Positions 24,398 to 34,319 of a DNA stretch of 64,000 nt are shown here, piece by piece (the stretch's first letter is position 1; every line of letters begins with the position of its first letter). This DNA comes from Atherinomorus stipes (taxonomy: Eukaryota > Chordata > Actinopteri > Atheriniformes > Atherinidae): the NCBI GenBank assembly GCA_023101725.1, contig JALJCO010001435.1, positions 124,001 through 188,000 on the forward strand. The letters are read 5' to 3'. The notes under the pieces are model-generated. The model did no database searches and was not told where the DNA came from. It saw nothing but the letters and a program-made list of their open reading frames with translations. The translations under genes were made by a program, and so were the position numbers.

Positions 24398-24418
24398 CAG
24401 GGGTCTGTATTGGGGCCG
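24372..24418. repeat. Perfect 21-bp inverted repeat at the LINE 5' end
   Basis: Arms 24372-24392 and 24398-24418 are exact reverse complements around the 5-bp spacer GGGTA. The right arm is an inverted copy of the coding bases for QGSVLGP, so the LINE's own first bases are duplicated in reverse at its junction. This fits an aberrant 5' end formed during integration. Confidence 0.9.
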
Positions 24419-24564
24419 TAAACACCTTGTAATAATAAAATGATCCTCTTCACACAAGGATATATGTAGGATATTGGCTGGATCCTTCAATATGTTACTG
24501 CAGTCTTACAATAAAAAGCTGCATGACTCTACCTTTGAGCTCCTGAGATCATCTCACAAAGCTT

Positions 24565-25057
24565 AAGTTTACATATCCTCCCATTAAAAAAAAGGCTAAA
24601 TTCACAATTTAGTTCAAATAACATGAAACTCAAAAAAGTAATAATAAATAGAAATGTATTAAATTAGAATTTAGTAAAATAGAATATAGATTTAGAATTT
24701 TTGTTTTAAGAAACAATTAAAAAAAACAGTACGAGACAAATTGAAGCACCTTGCTCATGAACAGTGGACCAAAATGCTTTTCAGCAGGTGCAGACGACTG
24801 ATTGGACGTTACACAAAACACCTGATTGCAGTAATTGCGTCAAAGTGTTGCTCAACAACATTTTAGTTCAGGAGCCCCGTCATGTTTACTTGTTTTTTTT
24901 GTTGTTGTTTTTAATATTTCTATTAAACAATAGGAAATCAATGTCATGAAGTTCCTAAAATTATTTATTACTTTTGTCAGTTTCAACTAATTTCACTGAC
25001 AGCTGATTTTTTTCTGTCTTTGATGGAAGGGTGTGTAAACTTTCAGGCACAACTGTA
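24565..25057. mobile_element. Tc1-like MITE, nearly complete copy
   Basis: The left end (AAGTTTACATATCCTCCCAT) lacks the outermost bases; the right end is TGTAAACTTTCAGGCACAACTGTA. The two ends are inverted copies. The body shares CAGGTGCAGACGACTGATTGG and CACCTGATTGCAGTAATTG-type stretches with the copies near 10.1, 58.7 and 62.1 kb. No coding capacity. Confidence 0.7.
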
Positions 25058-25457
25058 CTTTGATATAATATTAGAATGAAAATGCATCACGTAAACACCT
25101 CAGCTCATCCTATCAGCCTTGATCAGAAAATAATTTTCATTCTGACTTTTTGGATGTGTTTGGATCAGTGAGAAAAACACTCATCCTGATGGTTTCTGTG
25201 GTGTACAGTATGTTGTCTGCAGGCTTCAACCATGTGGAGGTGGAGGTGATGCAGCAGCAGAAAAGAACGGGACTGCAGTGGATACAATGTTTGTTAGAAA
25301 CTGCAATACAATCATAATGAATTGAATTTGAATTTAATTAAATCTGCGTCAAAAAGTTTATTCGTACATAAAGGCATCAAATAAAAAACAACATAAAATA
25401 AAAATGACAGCTGGAACATCTGATACCATGTAATGTAAAGGTAGCTACAAATGACAT
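25058..25457. other. No gene recognised
   Basis: Unassigned AT-rich sequence. A CAG-ended stretch near 25225 followed by GCTTCAACCATGTGG was considered as an exon and not accepted. Confidence 0.4.
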
Positions 25458-25775
25458 CAGCCTTTTTTTTTTTTTTTTAGGTTCTGGGGGGGGGGGCGGG
25501 GGGGGGGGGGCGGTCGGCGCGCGCCCAGCCCGGGGGGGGGGGGGGGGGGGGGGGGGGGGTGCGGGGGGGGGGGGGGACGGTCGGGGGGGGGGGGGGGGGG
25601 GGGGGGGAAAGCCCGGCGCGGGGGGCCGGTTAGATGGGGAGAGTTTGCACCCCGCCGGGGGGGGGGGGGGGGGGCCCGGGGGAGGGGGGGGGGGAGGGGG
25701 GAGGAAAGGAGGAAGAATAAAGGCCGGAGAGAAAGAACAAAAAAAACACAAAAAAAAAAAAAACGCAAGGAAAAA
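25458..25775. repeat. Poly-T, poly-G and poly-A low-complexity block, doubtful sequence quality
   Basis: A T-run is followed by about 210 bases (25486-25695) that are almost all G with scattered C, then by A-rich purine sequence. The long ORFs across it are only proline- or glycine-runs. The pattern resembles unresolved or miscalled sequence as much as real DNA. Confidence 0.8.
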
Positions 25776-26064
25776 AAAAAAAAATAATTTGTTTTGCCTT
25801 GGGGAGGGGGGGCCTGGGGGCTCTGGCCCTTCCGCTGGCCCTAGTATCGTCCCTGTCCCCGCTCCTTGGCGTGTGGCACACGTGTGCCTCCAGAGGGCCA
25901 GTGCTGACCCCTTAGCTGCAGATCTGACCACCTGGCCGTGGGGTCATCCATGTCTGGCTCCTCCTGTCCTGGGGGGATCCCGGGAGACGGGGGTGCCTAG
26001 TGCCGTCAATGGCGCAACTTCCAGAGGGAAATTTACTTCCTTCTGGTCTCTTTTCTCTACACCA
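25776..26064. other. GC-rich unassigned stretch
   Basis: GC-rich sequence (CTGGCCCTTCCGCTGGCC and similar) flanked by homopolymers. It resembles in composition the stretch at 27440-27760. The open frame across it is low-complexity and not considered coding. Confidence 0.35.
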
Positions 26065-26095
<31 letters not shown>

Positions 26096-26279
26096 ACTCT
26101 ACCTTACCAGTGTTGCCACAGTTACCTTGAAAAAGTAATCTGACTACTAATTAGTCCTACAAAAAGTAACTAAGTTACTTTACTGATTACTTTATTTCAA
26201 AAGTAACAAAGTTGGATTACAAGTTACTTAATCAGTTACTCTCAGCAGCTTCAGCAACCCCCCCCCCCCCCCCCCCCCC
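26065..26279. repeat. Two poly-C tracts flanking a hAT end
   Basis: C-runs lie at about 26065-26092 (28 bases) and 26258-26279 (22 bases). Between them is an AGTAACTAAGTTACTTTACT-type sequence that is typical of the ends of a teleost hAT family. Exact run lengths may be unreliable. Confidence 0.7.
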
Positions 26280-26880
26280 AACATTAAAGTTGCAACATGA
26301 CATGTTATGAGTGAAACAGTGGAGCTGGGTGAGTAAACCAGCGGTTGTACCTCATTACCAGGAGCTTTTCAAACCTCCTTTTTCTTCTAGGAGTGAGTAC
26401 CAAACCTCCCAGACAGGAGCCGCTCCACAGGAGCACTTGATGGGGTTGGAGCATTAGACTTTAAGATGTTCTTTATGATTGAAAACTGATGCAGAATCTG
26501 AAAGTCATAGGCTGACCTCAGGGAGTCCATGACTTCCTTTCCTGCAGAGGAGGTGTCTTCCTCCCACCTGGGCCCTCCATTGCGTATCGCCACATTAGAT
26601 TTGAGGAACTTTAACAACAGGCAGAATCATTTCTTTCAGATATAGTGAGCACACTTGCAGGACTCTGTGCTACAGGAGCAGTTGTGCAGCACTCTGCTGT
26701 CTGAAGCTCTTTAACTTGCTCCCTCCTACTTGGATCTCTCAGCCATCGGAGTTTGAATTTTGGACAACTGGCAGCAGCGAGAAGGGCATCTTTGTCGTTC
26801 AGCACACTGGCAAAACGAGTCTGGATTGCATAAAAAGTATAATTGGCATAATAAATATTAGACATTATTGGCATAAAAAA
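26105..26880 (-). pseudogene. hAT transposase remnant, C-terminal part
   Basis: On the minus strand, 26874-26611 reads KDALLAAASCPKFKLRWL followed by RREQVKELQTAEC. After a frame change near 26.62 kb, 26617-26387 reads SAYDFQILHQFSI and SNAPTPSSAPVERLLS. The last block is the hAT C-terminal dimerisation motif. The terminal region with AGTAATC/GTTACTT repeats follows at 26110-26250. Only the C-terminal third is visible, with at least one frameshift, so the element is dead. Confidence 0.8.
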
Positions 26881-26974
26881 AAATCATTCAATTAATAGGA
26901 AAACAAGCCTAATGTGGGATCAATACTAATTTGCTTTGGGTTACTTACGACAATTTATATTTATTTTAGTTCAA

Positions 26975-27100
26975 GTTCAAAGTTCAAAGTCATTTATTGT
27001 CATTTAAGTTTATGTTAAAAAAAAAAAAGTGACAGAACAAAATTTGTACCCAGGTCCCAGATAAAGAAATTAACAAATATAAAAATAAATAAATATATGT
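26975..27100 (-). repeat. LINE 3' end fragment
   Basis: On the minus strand this reads as a LINE 3' terminus: TGACAATAAATGAC followed by repeats of TTTGAACT, as in the tails of the L2-like elements at 7.6 kb and 33.0 kb. Short and without coding sequence. Confidence 0.5.
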
Positions 27101-27102
27101 AC

Positions 27103-27430
27103 AGGGAGTGCAGAATTATTAGGCAAATGAGTATTTTGACCACATCATCCTCTTTATGCATGTTGTCTTACTCAAAGCTGTATAGGCCAAAAGCCTACTA
27201 AGAATTAAGCATATCAGGTGATGTGCATCTCTGTAATGAGAAGGGGTGTGGTCTAATGACATCAACACCCTGTATCAGGTGTATTAGGCAAACAGAATTA
27301 TTAGACAACTTAACAATAAACAAACATATACCCATTTTAATTATTTATTCTCACCAGGGAAACTGATATAACAGCTCAACATTCACAAATATACATTTCT
27401 GACATTCAAAAACAAATCAGTGACCTTTCT
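27103..27430 (+). mobile_element. Tc1/mariner transposon left-end fragment
   Basis: Starts CAGGGAGTGCAGAATTATTAGG and continues with GACCACATCATCCTC, AGGTGATGTGCATCTCTG and GGGGTGTGGTCTAATGACAT, the familiar non-coding left end of a widespread teleost Tc1/mariner family. The transposase gene and right end are absent; sequence after about 27300 diverges. Confidence 0.75.
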
Positions 27431-27439
27431 TTGCAAGCA

Positions 27440-27760
27440 CACTCAAAAGCCTGCGGTAGTTGATACTGCTGCTCCCGAACGTCTGGGCCCTTGGATACAT
27501 GCCGTACCTGCCCCAGGGGGGTCGGCATCCGGCGGGGTCAGTAGTTGCTGGTTTGGTCCGCTGGGCCCCGAGACCATGGGGGGCTTCGGCTGGGGCCACC
27601 CTCTGTGGGGATGCACATCCGTCCCTTTGGGTGGGTGGCTGGGGCCCGATTCGCTGAGCGGCTGCTGATGGCCCGGGTCTCGGGCTTCCCTCCTCCTCCC
27701 AGAGACAAGGTTGCATCTGCATGAGCAGGTAGAGCATCTTTTATTCTGCATGATGACACT
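27440..27760. repeat. GC-rich repeat-like stretch
   Basis: A 300-bp GC-rich island in AT-rich surroundings, open in several frames on both strands, with proline/glycine-rich products lacking motifs. The composition and abrupt edges suggest a repeat fragment; family not recognised. Confidence 0.35.
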
Positions 27761-28656
27761 GTGATGCTGCTTCCGGTTGGATGTGTACTAGTAACTGTTT
27801 CTGCCTGGCTTTTACTACTTTTCTGTGTGGTTCTGTATGTGTAAGTATGATCCTATGATATTCTAGTAGATGTCTTTATTTAAGTTGTCTTCATTTAGGT
27901 TGCCACCTGCAGGTCCTCCTGTAGCGGATTGCTAGTTTTGTTTTCCAGCATAAAGAATAAAATCCTTATGATCATATTTGTATTATTATGATCATTTATT
28001 CTAATTGATTATTACTGATATGATTCTTCACTGCCAACTGACTGATTATTTTGTTTATCCGTGATACACACATTTCTGGAATTTAATCACTGTGCATGTC
28101 CTATCTTTTTACACAAAGAACACTATTGTACTACGGAATACACAGAATGTACTGTAACATTCTGTTCCATGAAGAGCACATATAGGAACTTTCCAGACTC
28201 GGATGATGCTGTTGACCTCGCTATGACGGTATAGCGGGTTAAAGCTGTTACACCATCGGTGCTTCAGTTTGTATCTTGTCTCTGCACAACATGCAAGCTC
28301 CCCATGAGTAAACTCTTTAACTGATTCCACTGGTCTGTCTTTCTCATGCACAGTCTTGGTGATTACATTTTTTTCCAACAACTGTCAGTTAACAAAGGTC
28401 AGCATTACTTTCTGTTAGATTTTCCCCATGATTGCAAGTTGTTTAATAATTGGATTTGTATAAGTATCAGTAAACTAAACAAAATCGATACTTATATTTC
28501 CACAGGCATACACACAAACGCACAAATACATCAGTATAAAGTGAAACACCAATCAAACCCCTCCTTCTCCACACTGATCTTCTGATCTTTAGTCAGTCTA
28601 TTTTGAAGTTTCACTTCACAAACAGAGACATGAAATCTCTTGAAAGTTGTTTGTAC
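27761..28656. other. No gene recognised
   Basis: Unassigned sequence; short ORFs only. Confidence 0.4.
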
Positions 28657-28784
28657 TACGGCTGGACGATATATAAAAAAAGATCATCGATTAAAAAAAA
28701 TCTGTATCGATCAATATTGATATTTATCAAACAAAAAAAAGCCATTATCGAATTAAAAGCCATTTTAGGTGCAGCTCTGGCCAT

Positions 28785-29527
28785 TTAAAGGGGAAGTTCG
28801 GTTTCTTTTAACCTGGATCCATTTTCTAGCATGATATAGAGAAAGAAACTGAAAACCGATTTTAGGGGGGGGTTTATGGAATAGAAAGGGGGGAATATTA
28901 ATAAAACACAGAGAGAGAGGGGGGAAAAGGGAAAAAGGAAAAAAAAAAATAAGAGAAAAGAGGAAAGGGGTGGGGGGGAAGAAGAAGAGAGGAGAAAAGG
29001 AACACAAGGGGGAGGGGGGGGGGGGGGAAAAAAACAATCCCGCGATGGAGGGAGAATGAGGAGAAAAGGGGGGAGAAAAAAAAAAATGAAGAAACAAAAG
29101 GGGGCCCCCACCGAATCCCCAATGGCCACCAATAAAACCACTGTATATTCATTTACTTACCCAGACAGTTTTGGTGTATCTTGAAATCCTTCAGGAGACA
29201 TTTAGATCCACTCCAGATCAGCGTATGTCCGATATAATGGAAGTGATGGGGCAACCTTGTGCAACCTCTAAATAAGGCATTATCTGCCACAAACTCCTTC
29301 ATTTCACCAACGTATTGTTATGTAACATTAGTCAGACCCCCTGTGAGCTCGGAACGGCTTTTTTTTTGTGGTGATTTGTCCTTATATTGGACATAAGCTG
29401 ATCTCGAGTGGATCTAAATATCTCCCGAAGGAATTCAAGTTGCACCAAAACTGTCTGGGTGAGTAAATGAACATATTTAATGCTAGAAAATAGGTCCAGA
29501 TTGAAAGAAACCAAACTTTCCCTTTAA
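28785..29527. mobile_element. TTAA-flanked MITE (AAAGGGGAAGTTCGG family), nested
   Basis: TTAA at 28785-28788 and 29524-29527 bound a sequence with inverted ends: AAAGGGGAAGTTCGGTTTC on the left faces GAAACCAAACTTTCCCTTT on the right, and ATTTTCTAGCAT faces ATGCTAGAAAAT. The left-central part (28865-29110) is purine-only low-complexity sequence of uncertain quality. No real ORF. Confidence 0.75.
28865..29110. repeat. Purine-rich low-complexity block inside the MITE
   Basis: About 245 bases made almost only of G and A runs, with hardly any pyrimidines. The minus-strand ORFs across it are proline/phenylalanine/serine runs. Either an expanded purine tract or degraded base-calling. Confidence 0.7.
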
Positions 29528-29764
29528 ACTTTTGCTGAATGACCTAATCATAATAAAGATCACACTAACACTGAATTCCAATTCAGCCTTTGCCTGGGTC
29601 TGCGCTTGTGATTGGTTTGGCGGAAGTAGTGATTGTAGTATCATGCTACCTGATGGGCTACAGCAGAAAACTGTGCTTCTATATTGAACTTTTATTGACC
29701 CTCTTTTTTTTCTATTGAAAAAACCTCTATCGATCGATATATATCAATATTGAATTATCGTCCA

Positions 29765-29900
29765 GCCCTAATAATAATAATAATAATAGTAATGGATTTG
29801 ATATATATTGTGCTTTTACTGCTGGACACTCAAAGCGCTCACTCTGGATCCATCATGTGTTCACTCCTCAGTAATAGTGGATGCTGCAGCTTTGTGAATA
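29765..29900 (-). repeat. tRNA-derived SINE 3' end
   Basis: On the minus strand this matches the 3' third of the SINE at 4455-4792 (ACTGAGGAGTGAA, GAGCGCTTTGAGTG, AAAAGCACAATATATAT) and ends in the ATT/ATA microsatellite. It abuts the hAT-type element. Confidence 0.65.
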
Positions 29901-30346
29901 GTTTATAAAACATGCTACCATGCACGTTCAGGATCTTTACATCCAAAATTGCAAAGAAGCTCCGCCGGCCTGCAGCAATCATTTTGGGCACGGCTCAGCC
30001 TCGTCACACAGGTAGACCATAGACGGATTACCGCATGGGCAAAGTGGGCGTGTGTCCAGGGCCCCAGAGCCAATAAGGGCCCTTGGCCTTCACGTTTTTT
30101 TTTTTTTTGTTTTTTTTTTAAATAGGCCTACAGTAAATAAATAAATAAAATGTGTTTGCTTTCTAACCTACTTTCCAACGTAACGTTTTCTTGTGTTTGC
30201 TTTCAAGTAACATAGGCCTACTTTTTGTACCGAAAAAAACAGTATGTATGACGTCAAAACAGTTTGTTTTCAAAATGGAGAGGTGAGCGCTCAGCGGTTC
30301 AGAAAAAAGAAAGCTAAGGAAAGAAAAGAAGGATAAAAATGCTGCT

Positions 30347-33300
30347 TTGGTGCAGCAAATGCCATCAATCTCAACATTTTTCACCAAAAAACAGAGGCAA
30401 GATGACGGTAGGCCTACTCATAACAGCGGTGGCAGTTGTACTACACCTCACTGCTCACACCATCAGCGAGATGCTAGCACAAGTGCACCAGAGACGTCTG
30501 ATAGTGGTCAAGCGACACTACCTCCTACCGATACCGTCTGCACTTGTACGACAGGCAACAGCCGGGTGGCAGAGACTGAGCTAAGTCCTATCACATCAGC
30601 AGTGGAGGATATGATGGTTGCAGCTGGTAACGAACCTGAGACTGCCGATGTTCTGGCCGGAGAACAGAAGGATGATGATGATGATAACTCCTGGTGTGAA
30701 ACTGTTACAGATCCGGCGCTGTGGGGAAATATTTCCAGTGACAAAGTAAAAAGTGTTCTTATTGAAAGAGGGCCCTTATCGTTTCACAACAGACGTGCAA
30801 AATACCCTGCATCGACAAGAGACTCTGGTCTAGGTGGTCGGGCGCGTTCATTAACCAATGACATGATGTGCAGTCGACTGCCCAACGGACAGGTTGCACC
30901 ACGAGAATGGGTGGTGTATTCACCATCAACTGGATGTGTATTTTGCTTTGCCTGCAAACTTTTCGGGACAGCAAAGAATGCTTTTGTTGACGGTTTTTGT
31001 GACTGGAAACACCCGCATCGCATTTCAGAACACGAGAGGAGCCCTGTCCACATGTCTAACATGCTGACAGTGCAGAGGATGAGTGGAACTGGCGCTATTG
31101 ATTCTGCCCTGAGAAAGCAAATGTCAGATGTGAAGGATTACTGGAGGAATGTTCTGCAACGTGTGGTGGCAGTAATCAAGTTTTTAGGAGAAAGAGGACT
31201 GGCATTCAGAGGGAATGATGAGCTCCTTGGATCGCCACATATCGGCAACTATTTGGGAATATTAGAGTTAATATCCCAATTTGACCCATTTCTGGCAGAG
31301 CATATTAAAACATATGGCCAAAAGGGCAGAGGGAGCGTCTCATATCTATCGTCAACAATATGCGAAGAGTTTATTGACATGATGGGAGAAAAAAACAGGC
31401 AAGTAATTGCAGAAGAGCTCCGTGATGCAAAATATTTCTCATTGTAGATTCCACCCCCGACCTCTCTCATGTTGATCAGTTAACATTCATATCCAGATTT
31501 GTTAGCAAGCAAGGTAACATAGTGGAGCGTTTCCTGGCATTTGAGCCAATTAAGAGCCACACAGGCCAAAGTCTGGCAGATTGTGTGACCGCCATGGTGG
31601 AGAATCTCGGGCTGGACTTGAATAACTGCAGAGGCCAGTCATTCGATAATGCCAGTAACATGTTGGGCCGATACAATGGATTACAGGCGCATTTGAAGCA
31701 AAGAAACCCATTAATCCACTATGTGCCTTGTGCTGCCCATTCTTTAAATTTGGTGGGTGTAAACAGTATTGAGGCAAGCAGTTCAGACGTGGGACAGTAT
31801 TTTGATTTACTACAAAGCTTGTATACATTCTGCGCTGCCTCCACACACAGGTGGGAACGAGTTTTTTGGAACTCGGATATTCATGTAGATTTAACATTAA
31901 AATCCTTGTCAAACACTCGTTGGAGCTGCCGAGCTGACTCTACTAAAGCTCTGTGGCAAAACTACGCTAAAATAAGTGAGGCATTAAAGAGCATTGCTGA
32001 TGATGACACAGAGAAAAGAGACACAAGTGAGGCCAGCGCACTCGCTGAAAAATTAAATAAGCTACATAAGCTAAATAAGCTAAATTAAATAAGGCGTACA
32101 AACATGACCTCCAGTGCACCAGAAAGACGATTTGAGGATGACGGCGGAGAAAAAGATGCAGTATTTGATGGGAAAAGCAAATTCCAAATAGAAACATTCA
32201 ATGTGGCCATTGATAACTTAGTCAGCTGTCTCTGCCACAGAATCAATGCCTACAAGCACCTGTGTGACATGTTTGGTGTTCTTTTAACTGAGAAAGCCAA
32301 CACACTCAAAGGAAAACAAAGGAAATGCTGATTGACTTCCGTAGAAGTCCCACAGTCATCTCCCCAGTGAGGATTCAGAATGAGGCAGTGGAGCTGATCA
32401 GTAATTATAAGTACCTTGGAACTTATTTAGATGACAAGCTGACCTTCGAGACTCAAGTTGACGCCGTGTGTAAAAAGGCCCATCAGCGCATGTATTTTTA
32501 CAGGAAGCTGCGCAATTTTAATGTGGACAGCACTTTTATGCGCATGTTTTACTTCTTGTTTTATCGAATCCATTCTTACCTTCTCTTTTATTTGTTGGTT
32601 TGGCTCCATCTCCCTAAAGAGCAAAAACAGGCTGCAGGGCATTGTGAGAGTGTGCAGCAAAATAGCAGGTATAAACCTGAACGACCTCACTGCCCTTTAT
32701 CAGCGCAGAACTTTGGGCAAGGCCCACTCCATCCTTGGGGACCGGAGCCACCCCCTGGCTGGTGAATTCCTGCTTCTCCCGTCAGGGCGTAGGTACATGC
32801 TACCAAAGTGCAGGACCAACAGACTCAAGCACTCATTTGTCCACGCAGCCATTGTTTTCTTAAACAAGTGACTAACCTGTCATGATGCTGTTGTTTCCTA
32901 TCTGTTGTCTTTGTTGTTTGAATGACTGTTGTTGTTGTGTTTTAGCACTGCTAGTTGCGCAAGAAATTGCCCTACGGGGACAATAAAGACTCCTTGAACC
33001 TTGAACCTTGAACACTCGTCTCTGCCTATCCCGCTGATTTGGACAGCAATCTTGGAGATGAACTGATTCACTTCAGATCATTCATCAGATCAGACGGACA
33101 GAATGTCCCTCCATCAAAATGTCTGAAAACAATACTGGATTGTGGATTACAGTCAACATTCCCGAATGTGTACATCGCACTGAGACTGTATCTGACACTT
33201 CCCGTCACAAACTGCGAGGGAGAATGGTCATTTTCTCAAATGGCCAGGATAAAAAACGAGCTCAGGACTAAGATGACCCAGAGGCGCCTGAACAGTTTGT

Positions 33301-33401
33301 CACTCATGGCCATAGAAGCCGAACTTGTCCGAGAGTTGGACTTCAATGACATTATCCAGGACTTCTCCTCGAGGAAGGCCAGGAAAAAGCTGCCGGTTTA
33401 G
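30347..33401 (+). pseudogene. hAT transposase (ZMYM1-like, TTF zinc finger + DUF4371 type), disrupted
   Basis: Four pieces. 30347-31447: QMPSISTFFTKKQ near the start, then a TTF-type zinc-finger region (residues about 145-240; GCVFCFACKLFG, HRISEHERSPVHMSN), then the beginning of the DUF4371 region, ending DAKYFSL-stop. 31449-32088 continues in another frame (DSTPDLSHVDQLTF, GQSFDNASNMLGRYNGLQAH, VPCAAHSLNLVG). 32104-32307 is a short middle remnant. 33018-33401 is the hAT C-terminal dimerisation part (LPVTNCEGEWSFSQMARIKN). Breaks are a frameshift at 31445, a degenerate AATAAGCTA stretch at 32050-32090 with probable loss of middle sequence, and the LINE insertion. No ATG is in frame before 30359. 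Not functional. Confidence 0.9.
32308..33011 (+). mobile_element. L2-like LINE 3' end inserted in the hAT transposase gene
   Basis: ACACTC at 32302-32307 recurs at 33012-33017, marking the insertion. The piece encodes LIDFRRSPTVISPV, KYLGTYLDDKLTF and AHQRMYFYRKLRNF, then after a frame change RLQGIVRVCSKIAG, TLGKAHSILGDRSHP and LLPSGRRYMLPKC. The 3' end is CAATAAAGACTCC with repeats of TTGAACC. It is 5'-truncated and lacks the catalytic RT core. It must be younger than the hAT copy. Confidence 0.88.
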
Positions 33402-33696
33402 GTGAGATTTTATTTCTTTTAATTAAGGAGTATTTTATTGTTATGTGGCCTGATGCGTGTATCTGTGTTGATATATGTACACTGTAGGCAAAGATGGTTC
33501 TCGGCTCCTGAACTACAGATCATCACTGATACATGCATCAGAAGTGGTACCATGGACAGCGCCAGCGATGTTTTTGTTTGTGTTTTGGTGGCTGTGTGTT
33601 GCCCAGTGTTATGTGCGTAATGCGCGCACTGGCAAGGGCCCGACGCAAGTTTGTGTCCAGGGCCCATGGTGGTGATAATCCGTCTATGAGGTAGAC

Positions 33697-34311
33697 CACG
33701 TCTCCCGGTGAAGAAAACCAGCGGAAAATCACTTAATCCTTGTTAGTGATGATGTCTCCCATAGTGATTGAGGCAGACACGTTAAATCTTCATCACTGCC
33801 CACAACCAGCGTTAAAACAGCTGCTGTATGAGGGATCTGGATTTGACACATTCGGGAGAAAACTAAAAACAGAAAAGATGCTGCTTCTCGGTCCGACTCT
33901 GAGCCACATTCAGACAACTCGTGCTTTCTCGTGTTGAACATGATCTAATGGCTGCAGGTAGAACATAAGATCGGCTGTGCAGAAGGAAAGTTAGGAGTCC
34001 CCTTTGGAAAGCCGATCTCAGCTAGCAGCAGCGCCTCGCTTCACAACTGCGCTCTCCACAGGAACCGCCTTTAGTGACAGGCAGTGCTCATGGGAGTTGT
34101 AGTCTTTTAGTCTAACATTTAAGTTTGTTTGTTATTTCAGATGCCGTTTGAGAAAACTACAATTAAAATGTAAATAGAATTCAATTAGCCAAACTGGTTA
34201 GTTGGAGCGGCCGTGTTACCCGCCACTGCTGAAATTCACCTACATTGGGCGGGTTGGGGGGTGTTAATGTCAAGCCCTGTGCACAAACCTTTCCTGCCAC
34301 GAATTAAGTTT
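33697..34311. other. No gene recognised
   Basis: Unassigned sequence between two hAT elements. An open frame at 33740-33937 has no motif. Confidence 0.4.
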
Positions 34312-34319
34312 ATTGTAAT

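Larger units (their letters stand above)
22930..24419 (-). mobile_element. 5'-truncated non-LTR retrotransposon (LINE)
   Basis: On the minus strand it runs from a rearranged 5' end (24372-24419) through the C-terminal half of a reverse transcriptase to a 3' untranslated region with TCGCTTCTTCCCACTCCC. It ends in an ATACA/TACAA microsatellite tail at about 22930-22960. A 5' truncation plus a short tandem-repeat tail is what target-primed reverse transcription leaves. Confidence 0.85.
28657..29770. mobile_element. Non-autonomous hAT-type element, host to a nested TTAA MITE
   Basis: Left end TACGGCTGGACGATATAT and right end ATCGTCCAGCCCTA are inverted copies typical of a teleost hAT family. TATCGATCAATATTGATAT near the left end opposes TCGATCGATATATATCAATATT near the right. 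A matching 8-bp duplication is not evident because the right flank is an ATA microsatellite. A MITE of 743 bp is inserted at 28785-29527. Confidence 0.65.
30018..33688 (+). mobile_element. hAT transposon with 8-bp target duplication
   Basis: The element starts CATAGACGGATTACC and ends GATAATCCGTCTATG (inverted), and is flanked by AGGTAGAC at 30010-30017 and 33689-33696. The subterminal GTCCAGGGCCC is present near both ends. It carries a transposase of the zinc-finger-MYM1-like group (pseudogene 30347-33401) and a later LINE insertion (32308-33011), so the original element was about 2.96 kb. The 8-bp duplication and the dimerisation domain agree on hAT. Confidence 0.92.

Noticed and set aside
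25225..25275. Possible exon after a CAG acceptor (GFNHVEVEV reading)
   Set aside because: Weak pyrimidine tract, very short open stretch and no donor of good quality.
25377..26130. Several ORFs of 60-184 codons across the poly-G/poly-C block
   Set aside because: They consist of proline, glycine, lysine or phenylalanine runs from homopolymers.
27440..27760. GC-rich ORFs on both strands
   Set aside because: Four overlapping frames are open only because of base composition; no domain in any.
33740..33937. Small plus-strand ORF between the two hAT elements
   Set aside because: No motif and no transcription or splice signals; flanked by transposons.
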